Assembly: GCA_964637235.1 (NCBI GenBank)
Contig: CAZWVR010000102.1
Location: forward strand, 1-7,586
DNA from: CAZWVR01 sp964637235
GTDB taxonomy: Bacteria > Bacteroidota > Bacteroidia > Bacteroidales > S143-33
Length of the DNA stretch: 7,586 bases
Direction of reading: 5' to 3'
In this document: positions 1 through 6,380 of the stretch, piece by piece
Position numbering within the stretch: the stretch's first letter is position 1
Layout: each line of letters starts with the position of its first letter
Notes under the pieces: model-generated
Databases searched by the model: none
What the model was told of the DNA's origin: nothing
Seen by the model: only the letters and a program-made list of their open reading frames with translations
Program-made: the position numbers and the translations under genes

Positions 1-154
1 ATATTTTTCAGCGACAAAATTAACAATTTTATCGCAATTCTTTAATTTTTAAACCATAAATTTTCACTAAACTATCACAAAATCTAATCCCTAATTTCAT
101 AATAGATAAATTTCTGCTAAATTGGTATAAAATTTGACTTTTAAAAAATAAAAA
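1..154. other. AT-rich non-coding leader region
   Basis: No convincing coding frame, RNA gene or hairpin is visible here. The stretch is very rich in A and T and probably holds the promoter of the plus-strand gene starting at 155. The best candidate is TTTG at 133-136 preceded by TA at 128-129, which resembles the Bacteroidetes -7 element TAnnTTTG but with three spacer bases instead of two. No clear -33 TTTG is found at the right distance. On the minus strand, TAATTTTG (bases 22-15) matches the -7 consensus and could serve a gene beyond the left edge, but it also lacks a -33 partner. Confidence 0.5.
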
Positions 155-610
155 ATGAAAACAAAACTACTTTTTCTACTTTTACCTATTTTATGGGCAA
201 TAAATTTAGAAGCTCAAATCTATCAATTTAAAAGCATTTGTAATATTAAACCAACCTTAGTAAAATGGGAAGCTGACGGAAGGTCTTTATCCTTAAAAAA
301 TGCTAAACAAGGCATTATTATGCCACAAAAATTAACTATTGCAGTCTATATTGATACCATTAAACTTAAAAATAAAAAAGACTTTTCACTGGAATTTAGA
401 TGGTACTATTATTTAAGTACTCGTCGTAAACTTATGGATACAAGAGTAATACCATTAAATAAAGCTCAAAAAGTTGGAGCTGCATATTTATTTAAATGTA
501 CAAAAACAGATTTAACAAAAGGATGGTGGGAAGTAGAAATTTATGACACAAAAAAACATAGTATATTAAAATTTGCGCAAATAACTAATTTCCAGATATT
601 TTTAAAATAA
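155..610 (+). CDS. Small exported protein of unknown function
   Basis: I do not recognise this 151-residue protein with certainty. Residues 1-20 form a clear Sec signal peptide: basic MKTK, a hydrophobic core LLFLLLPILWAI, then LEA before Q21, a good signal peptidase I site. The mature part is about 130 residues, basic and rich in aromatic and beta-forming residues, consistent with a small beta-sandwich in the periplasm or secreted. The C-terminal half has a pattern of WYYY (83-86), a lysine-rich segment, then GWWEVEIYD (123-131), weakly reminiscent of DUF2914-like domains, where a G-x-W-x-V-E-hydrophobic-D strand is typical; this is only a suggestion. There is one mature-region cysteine besides C29 (C115). 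The start is the first ATG after an A-rich leader without a Shine-Dalgarno, normal for Bacteroidetes. It is the only plus-strand gene and converges with rfbD 41 bases away. Confidence 0.75.
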   Translation: MKTKLLFLLLPILWAINLEAQIYQFKSICNIKPTLVKWEADGRSLSLKNAKQGIIMPQKLTIAVYIDTIKLKNKKDFSLEFRWYYYLSTRRKLMDTRVIPLNKAQKVGAAYLFKCTKTDLTKGWWEVEIYDTKKHSILKFAQITNFQIFLK

Positions 611-651
611 AAAACATACCCCTTCGCCAAAATAAATTTACTAACAAAATG

Positions 652-1515
652 CTAATTTCTAATTAGAAACAAACACTTTTGTATACTCTCCTGCCACTGT
701 TGTATACTAAAACCAAAAGTAGTTATCAATTTTTGTTTATTCAAAACACTATAATGTGGTCTTTTTGCAGCAGTAGGATAATCTTCTGTCAAAATAGGAT
801 AAATAAAAGTAGATAGCTTAGCCAATTTAGCTATGTAATAAGCAAAATCAAACCAAGAAGCTACCCCTGCATCAGAAAAGTGATATATACCATAGGGAAA
901 ATCTTGCTGATCAAGCAATGGTAAAATATACAAAATAAAATCTGCTAAATTTGCAGCATAAGTAGGTGTTCCAATCTGATCACATACAACTCCCAATTTT
1001 TGACGAACTTCGCCAAGCTTTAAAATGGTTTTTACAAAATTTTTCCCATAAGAAGAATACAACCACGAAGTCCTGATAATCAAGGCTTTATCATAAGAAT
1101 ACAGTTTTTTCTCTCCATCAAGTTTTGTTTTTCCATATACAGATAATGGATTAGTCATATCCTCCTCAGTATAAGGTCTATAACTATGTCCATCAAATAC
1201 ATAATCAGTTGAAATATGAATGATTGGAATGTCATAGCGAAATGCAATATCTGCCAAATATCCAACAGCAACATTATTGACGAGATTAGCTATTTGTGGC
1301 TCAGCTTCTGCCCTATCAACAGCTGTATAGGCAGCTGCATTTATTATCAAGTTAATATTGTGTTTATCTATAAACGCTTCAACCTCAGCTTTATGGGTTA
1401 TATCTAAATTTTTTCTTGAAGTGAACAAAAAATTAAAACCTTTAAAATTTGCAGATTTCACTCTTAGTTCAGTTCCCAGCTGCCCATTAGCTCCGGTAAT
1501 GAGTATATTTTTCAT
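652..1515 (-). CDS. rfbD: dTDP-4-dehydrorhamnose reductase (RfbD/RmlD)
   Basis: This enzyme catalyses the last step of dTDP-L-rhamnose synthesis, NAD(P)H-dependent reduction of dTDP-4-dehydro-L-rhamnose, in the cytoplasm. The product feeds O-antigen, capsule or other surface glycans. The 287-residue protein is full length for the family. It begins with the Rossmann motif ITGANGQLG (residues 6-14), followed by AAYTAVDRAE (61-70), STDYVFDG (102-109), the short-chain dehydrogenase catalytic pair Y127/K131 in YGKTK, and RTSWLYS (148-154), all hallmarks of RmlD. Its ATG overlaps the stop of rfbC by four bases (ATGA), indicating translational coupling and direct channelling of the epimerase product to this enzyme. 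It is the last gene of the lspA-rfbC-rfbD unit; no obvious GC-rich terminator hairpin follows in the 41-base gap to the convergent gene. Confidence 0.95.
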   Translation of the reverse strand: MKNILITGANGQLGTELRVKSANFKGFNFLFTSRKNLDITHKAEVEAFIDKHNINLIINAAAYTAVDRAEAEPQIANLVNNVAVGYLADIAFRYDIPIIHISTDYVFDGHSYRPYTEEDMTNPLSVYGKTKLDGEKKLYSYDKALIIRTSWLYSSYGKNFVKTILKLGEVRQKLGVVCDQIGTPTYAANLADFILYILPLLDQQDFPYGIYHFSDAGVASWFDFAYYIAKLAKLSTFIYPILTEDYPTAAKRPHYSVLNKQKLITTFGFSIQQWQESIQKCLFLIRN

Positions 1516-2075
1516 TTTTTATAAAAAAAATTAGTTTCCAAATTATCAAAAGTAGGATTTTTAGCATCTTTTTCAGATACAATTTGCTTTTCAATAGGTA
1601 TTTTCCAATCTATGCCCAAGGAAGGATCATTATATAAAATTCCTCGTTCAGCTTCTTTATTATAAAAATTATCAGTTTTATATAAAACAATAGCTTCGTC
1701 AGATAATACAGAAAAACCATGAGCAAAACCACGAGGGATATAAAGCTGCTTTTTATTTATATCAGAAAGCTCCACAGCAAAATATTTTCCAAAAGTTGGA
1801 GAACCTATTCTTATATCCAATGCCACATCTAAAATTTTTCCATATAATACCCTGACTAATTTACTTTGAGCATAAGGTTCCAGCTGATAATGTAAACCTC
1901 TTATCACGCCATACACTGATTTCGATTGATTATCCTGAACAAACAAATCTTTTATTCCTAAGCTCTTAAAAACCTGGTGATTATAACTTTCAAAAAAATA
2001 GCCTCTCTTATCCTCATATACAGTTGGGATAAGAATAAATAAATCAGGTATTGGCGTCATTATCTTTTGTATCAT
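1512..2075 (-). CDS. rfbC: dTDP-4-dehydrorhamnose 3,5-epimerase (RfbC/RmlC)
   Basis: RmlC epimerises C3 and C5 of dTDP-4-keto-6-deoxyglucose, the step before RfbD. The 187-residue protein has the family length and cupin pattern: EDKRGYFFESYN (21-32), VQDNQSKS (46-53), VIRGLHYQ (57-64) with the catalytic H62, substrate-binding K72, IPRGFAHGF (113-121), the conserved tyrosines Y132 and Y138 in LYKTDNFY, and D170, which corresponds to the aspartate that pairs with the catalytic histidine. I chose the start at 2075 because alignment from memory with E. coli RmlC places residues MIQKIMTPIPD level with the usual N-terminus; an alternative ATG at 2060 (M6) would lose five residues. With the 2075 start it overlaps the end of lspA by 32 bases. 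It overlaps rfbD by four bases. rfbA and rfbB, the first two steps, are absent from the window. Confidence 0.95.
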   Translation of the reverse strand: MIQKIMTPIPDLFILIPTVYEDKRGYFFESYNHQVFKSLGIKDLFVQDNQSKSVYGVIRGLHYQLEPYAQSKLVRVLYGKILDVALDIRIGSPTFGKYFAVELSDINKKQLYIPRGFAHGFSVLSDEAIVLYKTDNFYNKEAERGILYNDPSLGIDWKIPIEKQIVSEKDAKNPTFDNLETNFFYKK

Positions 2076-2727
2076 CGGGAAAATTTTTTACTGCATTTTT
2101 ACTAAATAAAATTAAAAGAATTGTACCTACTGTAATTGAAGCATCTGCAATATTAAAAACCGGTTCAAAAAAAATAAAACTTGTACCTCCATAAATAGGG
2201 AACCATTCAGGTAAATGCACCTTAAAAAGCGGGAAATATAACATATCCACAACTTTACCCATAAAAAATGGAGCATATCCACAACCGTGTAAACAAAAAT
2301 GAGCAGGAGGTAAGTGTCCCCTATATACCACATAAGGTGAATCAGAAAAAAATACTCCATAAAACATACTATCAATAAGGTTCCCCAAGGCACCTGCAAA
2401 AATCATTGCCAAAAAAACGATATATCCCTTTTTTACATTTTTACCAGCAATTTTAAAAATATAATATCCCAGAAAGGAGATTATCAAAATTCTAAAAAAA
2501 GTAAGAATCAACTTACCCCATTGAGTTGGTAGCTGCATTCCGAATGCCATCCCTGGATTTTCTACAAAATAAATCTGAAACCACTTTATTTTCCAGCCCC
2601 AATGTGTATAGCTGCTCTCACCAATATACATATGCGTCTTTACCCAAATTTTTAATATCTGATCAAGCAAAACTATGATAATAACAACTATACCAAATAT
2701 CTTTAAATTTTGCTTTCTCTGGTTCAT
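2044..2727 (-). CDS. lspA: Lipoprotein signal peptidase II (LspA)
   Basis: LspA is the inner-membrane aspartyl protease that removes signal peptides from diacylated prolipoproteins. At 227 residues it is longer than the roughly 160 of proteobacterial LspA, because of a loop of about 60 residues (around 121-180) that is usual in Bacteroidetes homologues and ends in VVDMLYFPL and the LPEWFPIYGG segment. Membrane helices lie at about 8-30, 71-92, 101-119 and 190-209. Family motifs visible are D22-Q, ENPGMAFG (56-63), GALGNLID (112-119) with catalytic D119, and FNIADASITVG (191-201) with catalytic D195. The loop contains an unusual cluster H138, H143, C145, H147, C149. The tail after the last helix (about 18 polar residues) overlaps rfbC. 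A good Bacteroidetes promoter lies directly upstream, so this gene probably begins a transcription unit. The DUF4831-like lipoprotein encoded in the neighbouring operon would be one of its substrates. Confidence 0.96.
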   Translation of the reverse strand: MNQRKQNLKIFGIVVIIIVLLDQILKIWVKTHMYIGESSYTHWGWKIKWFQIYFVENPGMAFGMQLPTQWGKLILTFFRILIISFLGYYIFKIAGKNVKKGYIVFLAMIFAGALGNLIDSMFYGVFFSDSPYVVYRGHLPPAHFCLHGCGYAPFFMGKVVDMLYFPLFKVHLPEWFPIYGGTSFIFFEPVFNIADASITVGTILLILFSKNAVKNFPDDTKDNDANT

Positions 2728-2741
2728 AAAAAAAATTTCTA

Positions 2742-2771
2742 CAAAAATATTAAGCGTCAGTAAATTTCAAA
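2742..2771 (-). promoter_or_regulatory. Bacteroidetes-type promoter for lspA-rfbC-rfbD
   Basis: On the minus strand, TTTG (bases 2771-2768) is followed after 18 bases by TATTTTTG (2749-2742), matching the Bacteroidetes primary-sigma consensus of -33 TTTG and -7 TAnnTTTG with suitable spacing. Transcription would start near 2736, leaving a leader of only about ten bases before the lspA ATG at 2727. It occupies the only sizeable gap (46 bases) between minus-strand genes in the window, which supports a real transcription-unit border. Confidence 0.6.
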
Positions 2772-2773
2772 AA

Positions 2774-3793
2774 CTATCTATATATTTTTCTTTTATTCAA
2801 AGCCTGCTGATATTTCCGAGCATATATCAAATGTTGCTTATAAGTACTTGAAAAATAATGATAACCCGAGAAATCATCTTTTGCACAAAAATATAAATAA
2901 TTAGTATTCGGAGCATTAAGAACCGCATCAATAGAACTTATGTCAGGAGTAAGAATAGGTCCAGGAGGTAGCCCAAAATATTTGTATGTATTATACGGAG
3001 AATCAATATTTAACATATCTTTTAAAACACGTTTTATAGAAAAATCTCCAATAGCATAAATTACAGTTGGATCTGCCTCTAAATGCATTCCTTTTTTTAA
3101 ACGATTTAAATATACAGAAGCAATTAAAGGACGTTCATCCGGATGCTGAGCCTGCTCAGCTTGAACAATAGAAGCCAATATGATAACTTCAACTGGCTTT
3201 AAGTTCTTTTTATGAGCCTTTGTAAGACGTTCAGAATTCCAAAAGCGTTTATATTCCTTATACATTCTATATATAAAAGCTTTCGGCGAAATATTCCAAT
3301 ATATGCGATAAGTATTAGGTATAAACATTGCTAATATATTAAAACGATTAAAGCCATATTTTGCATAAAGAGCAGTATCTTTTAATGCCTTCAATAACGT
3401 CAGTGAATCCATTTCAAGCTTTTTGGAAATTTTGCCAGCCAGTTCCTCCTTAGTACGAATATTATTAAAAGTCAAATTTACAGGATCTTGAACACCACCT
3501 CTTAATTTATTGATTATCTGCCAGTTATTCATACCTATTTTTAAAACATAACTACCGGATTTTATCATTCTCGGATATTTGCGCATATACATAGCCAAAC
3601 GCAATGTCTTTATATCTTTTATTACATCATCTCTTGACAAAATATCTAATACCTGCGAAAAAGTGCTATTATGAGGAATATAAATACGTTTTGTCCTTAA
3701 AACATTTGAACTAAAAAAAACTATTTTGATACCAATAGCAGAAAAAATCAATAGAACAAAAAAAATAATCAGTAGAATTCTTTTTAATTTCAT
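2774..3793 (-). CDS. mltG: Endolytic peptidoglycan transglycosylase MltG (YceG)
   Basis: MltG cleaves nascent glycan strands at the inner membrane and is thought to set their length by ending polymerisation. The 339-residue protein matches the family length (E. coli 340). It has a basic N-terminus and one membrane anchor (about 5-28), then a periplasmic region with a LysM-like segment (about 36-100) and the YceG catalytic domain. Signatures include MFIPNTYRIYW (156-166), LASIVQAEQA (206-215), VYLNRLKKGMHLEADPTVIYAIG (227-249 region), YNTYKYFGLPPGPI (267-280) and NYLYFCA (298-304). Against E. coli MltG the catalytic E218 corresponds to E213 here, which is kept, while the preceding glutamate (E216 in E. 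coli) is Q211. Its ATG overlaps the gatD-like stop by four bases (ATGA), so the two are translationally coupled. It is the last gene of its operon. Confidence 0.95.
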   Translation of the reverse strand: MKLKRILLIIFFVLLIFSAIGIKIVFFSSNVLRTKRIYIPHNSTFSQVLDILSRDDVIKDIKTLRLAMYMRKYPRMIKSGSYVLKIGMNNWQIINKLRGGVQDPVNLTFNNIRTKEELAGKISKKLEMDSLTLLKALKDTALYAKYGFNRFNILAMFIPNTYRIYWNISPKAFIYRMYKEYKRFWNSERLTKAHKKNLKPVEVIILASIVQAEQAQHPDERPLIASVYLNRLKKGMHLEADPTVIYAIGDFSIKRVLKDMLNIDSPYNTYKYFGLPPGPILTPDISSIDAVLNAPNTNYLYFCAKDDFSGYHYFSSTYKQHLIYARKYQQALNKRKIYR

Positions 3794-5184
3794 TTCCCAT
3801 ATTTTTTAATAAACTCCTCTACTTCTGGAACTCCACCTTGAAAAACAAGATATCCGTTATAAGGTTCCCTTTCTGTAATATCATCATTTATAGGTGTCAA
3901 CATAATTCTTTTAACCTCTTCTGGGTCATGAGTTTGTCCTAATGCCCATCCCAGTTTAACAAAAGCAACTTCTGGGAGCATATTCCCCAAAGGAATAACA
4001 CCTCTTGCTAATAAATCCCTACCTGTCTCATACACATACATATGAACGTATCCCCATATAGTTTGTAATGTCATAAAAATCAGAACTCCTTTTTCTCTGG
4101 CACGCTCTATTGCAGGATATAATTCTCTATTTACATGCCCCAATCCAGTGCCTACAATAATAATACCTTTATAGCCCATATCTACCAGACTATCAAGTAT
4201 TTCTGGCTTCATATGAGGATAAAAATAAAGCATAGTCACAGACTCATCAAAATAAGGCATAATTTTAACATTTCTATCGCTTCTACGCTTATTATAATTT
4301 TTCTTAATAGGGGTTATTTTTTTTCTATCAACAGTAGCTACGGGAGTATCACCAATAGTTCTAAATGTAGATCTGTATGAAGAATGCATTTTTCTGACAC
4401 GAGTACCTCTATGCAAAAATCCATACTCATCAGAGGTAGGACCAAACATACATACTAAAACTTCTGCAATATCTGAATGACCAGCAGCGTGAACTGCATG
4501 TATCAAATTCAAAGCTGCGTCTGACGATGGTCTATCAGAAGAACGTTGCGAGCCGACAAGTATAATCGGTACAGGAGGATTCTGCACCATAAAAGTCAAA
4601 GCAGCAGCAGTATGGTGAAGCGTATCTGTACCATGAGCAACAACTATACCATCTACGCCATTATGTATCTCTTTTCCAATAGCTTTTGCTAAACTAATAT
4701 ACTGGGATGGTCCCATATTTTCACTAAATACAGCAAAAACCTTTTCAGTTTTTAAATTACAATAATCAGCAAGCTCTGGAATTGCACTATATAATTCCCC
4801 GGGAGAAAAAGCCGGTATAACAGCTCCTGTTCTATAATCTAAACGAGAAGCTATTGTTCCTCCTGTTCCAAACAATTTTACATTTGGAAGACCTTCTGTA
4901 TATGGAAATTCTTTCTCTGGAATCTTATAATTGGCTTTTCTGTATGCATGTTCCTCCGCAGATATTATAGTACGAATATCAATACCAATATTATATCCAG
5001 TTTGTAATTTAATAACAATATGTTTATCATCATCATTTTCCGAACGTGGTAGAACCGTACCAAAAAAATTCCCTCTCGTAGTCTTAAAAGAAGCCTGTCC
5101 CCATACTCTTACATTAAATTTACGTAATACTTCCAATGCTTCTCCTTTATAGCCCTGAAAAAAAGTATTTTCTTGTCCAAGCAT
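3790..5184 (-). CDS. gatD: GatD-type amidohydrolase (archaeal Glu-tRNA(Gln) amidotransferase subunit D-like)
   Basis: This 464-residue protein has the layout of GatD, not of a plain L-asparaginase. An N-terminal small-barrel domain (about 11-95) contains FFGTVLPRSENDDDKHIVIKL and the GatD-typical GYNIGI (63-68). The asparaginase-like catalytic domain has GTGGTIAS (106-113, nucleophile T110), AHGTDTLHHTAAAL (183-196, T186 and D187) and GTRVRKMHSSYRSTF (260-274, K265), matching the Thr, Thr-Asp and Lys of the glutaminase site. The C-terminal part has GTGLGHVN, a QTIWGYV segment, YETGRDLLARGVIPLGNMLPE and TPINDDITERE, again like GatD. In archaea GatD releases ammonia from amide donors and passes it to GatE, which amidates Glu-tRNA(Gln). 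No gatE is in the window, so the role here is uncertain: tRNA amidation with a distant gatE, or a stand-alone asparaginase/glutaminase. Sampled lines are 40-47% GC against 20-32% in sampled neighbouring genes. It starts 3 bases after the upstream stop. Confidence 0.85.
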   Translation of the reverse strand: MLGQENTFFQGYKGEALEVLRKFNVRVWGQASFKTTRGNFFGTVLPRSENDDDKHIVIKLQTGYNIGIDIRTIISAEEHAYRKANYKIPEKEFPYTEGLPNVKLFGTGGTIASRLDYRTGAVIPAFSPGELYSAIPELADYCNLKTEKVFAVFSENMGPSQYISLAKAIGKEIHNGVDGIVVAHGTDTLHHTAAALTFMVQNPPVPIILVGSQRSSDRPSSDAALNLIHAVHAAGHSDIAEVLVCMFGPTSDEYGFLHRGTRVRKMHSSYRSTFRTIGDTPVATVDRKKITPIKKNYNKRRSDRNVKIMPYFDESVTMLYFYPHMKPEILDSLVDMGYKGIIIVGTGLGHVNRELYPAIERAREKGVLIFMTLQTIWGYVHMYVYETGRDLLARGVIPLGNMLPEVAFVKLGWALGQTHDPEEVKRIMLTPINDDITEREPYNGYLVFQGGVPEVEEFIKKYGK

Positions 5185-5187
5185 ATT

Positions 5188-6380
5188 TTATTGTTTTGTA
5201 ATTGACTTAATAGCTCCCAAATCGGGATAAAATTCAATAGAAACATTTTTCTGTAAAAATAATTTATAAGGCAGCCGAGCTATACTTCCCAACTGAGCAA
5301 TATACATCTCTATCTGTCCCAATGTCATATTTCCCATTTTCAACTTCAATAAAGCTTTATCCGGAATTCTATAAAAAATGCCTGAATTTTTAACACCTTT
5401 TTCTGTTTCTAACAAAAACTGCGAAACTTCAAAATCTCTTATTTTTTCGCAATTATCTTGATGATATATCTCCAAAATAACAGGATTACCTTCTATTGCA
5501 TCAACTGGCAAAATCCCCTTACGAGTAGAAAATTTAAATAACACAACACGATAAATATTAGGAATTTGTTCAGGAACATAAGTAAATATATAACGATAGG
5601 ATAAAGTATCGCGCCTCCCTATGAACATTTCAAGATATTGCTTTTCAAGCTTATTTATACCAGAAAGCATTATATTTAAAGCTTTGCCGTCGGGTAATTG
5701 ATCTAAATCTCCTACAAGCAAAGAAAGCCTGTAATCACGTAAAGAAAATATTTCATCTGCCATTTCACGTGCCTGTTCCTCTCGTGTTTTTTGTATCTGA
5801 GTTTTCTTTATAATAGGCACTCGCTTAAAAACAGTATCAAAGGATATCTCCTTATAAACAGTATCATAAACATCTTTATAAATACCTCTGCTACTAAGCC
5901 GTCCATAAGAAAGTTCCGTTGTACTTCCCTGTTTTATATTTGCATACTCCTTAAAAAGAAGCGGAGATTGATAATTTGTACCATTTTTATTGAAAGAAAT
6001 CAAAAAGCCTTCTTTGGTAAGAGAGACAAAATTTGCCAAGGTAATACCTTTACTAATTATAGCATATATATGATTAGTATCAACAATAGGTACGCTCCAA
6101 AAGCGTACATTAGATATCTGCCAATAAGTCCGATTTTTTTCTATCCTATCTTTAAGTTTACCTAAATACTTATCGGTATAATCTGAAAAAGGTCCCTTGT
6201 TCTCAATTATCTTATTTACAAAAACCTCTATTACAATTTTTGTCTTAGGCAATGAATATAGAACAATATTATTCTGATAATCAGAAACTTCACTTAATGG
6301 CTTTACTGTTATAAAATGCTTAGGTGCACAGCTAACAAGCCAAAGTAGGAGAAAAAAAAAAGTTTATTTTTTAAGTTCAT
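5188..6380 (-). CDS. DUF4831-like lipoprotein, frame broken in a T10 tract
   Basis: The uninterrupted frame runs from 6363 to 5188 but has no ATG at its beginning. The ATG at 6380-6378 lies one frame off, ahead of ten Ts (coding strand). Adding one T gives MNLKNKLFFFLLLWLVSC, an ideal lipoprotein signal peptide with lipobox LVSC and lipidated C18, and a protein of 397 residues. The body resembles the Bacteroidetes family DUF4831, of unknown function: VLYSLPKTKIVIEV near the start, KGPFSDYTDKYLG, then EMADEIFSLR, VGDLDQLPDGKA and LEKQYLEMFIG in the middle (about residues 206-255 of the repaired protein). As deposited, the ATG frame stops after about 22 codons. A TTG at 6252 could start a shorter 354-residue form, but this would discard the lipobox and sixteen preceding residues that read as part of the family. 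The repaired start overlaps the Wzz-like gene by 17 bases; gatD follows after 3. Confidence 0.75.
6090..6108. repeat. Perfect 7-bp GC-containing hairpin in the DUF4831-like gene
   Basis: GTACGCT (6090-6096) and AGCGTAC (6102-6108) pair exactly around a five-base loop, CCAAA on the plus strand. It is inside coding sequence near the VRFWSV codons and is not followed by a T run on either strand, so it is not a normal terminator. Confidence 0.4.
6352..6361 (-). repeat. T10 homopolymer (coding strand) at a frameshift point
   Basis: Ten consecutive Ts on the minus strand fall in the hydrophobic core of the predicted lipoprotein signal peptide. Ten Ts put the ATG out of frame with the body; eleven restore it. 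This is the longest single-base run I noticed in the window; others reach about eight (for example 3713-3720 and 2728-2735). Confidence 0.8.

Noticed and set aside
656..669. 14-bp perfect palindrome TTTCTAATTAGAAA at the end of rfbD, considered as terminator or operator
   Set aside because: It has no loop, is AT-rich and overlaps the last rfbD codons; it would make a poor hairpin and is plausible by chance.
1216..1407. Plus-strand open frame of 63 codons opposite rfbD
   Set aside because: It lies fully within the strongly supported rfbD and its translation shows no domain or signal; it is a shadow of the minus-strand gene.
2127..2399. Second minus-strand open frame inside lspA
   Set aside because: It is a different frame of lspA covering the conserved catalytic region; lspA explains the conservation.
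4135..4380. Plus-strand open frame opposite gatD
   Set aside because: It is antisense to the conserved GatD domain and has no recognisable features.
4931..5152. Plus-strand open frame opposite the GatD N-terminal domain
   Set aside because: It is antisense to well-matched coding sequence, and its translation resembles no family.
3790..5184. Calling this gene a plain L-asparaginase (AnsA)
   Set aside because: The extra 95-residue N-terminal domain with GYNIGI and the GatD-like C-terminal motifs are not found in AnsA-type enzymes.
5791..6165. Plus-strand open frame of 124 codons opposite the DUF4831-like gene
   Set aside because: Low-complexity, Ile/Lys/Phe-rich translation typical of antisense AT-rich sequence; the opposite strand matches a family.
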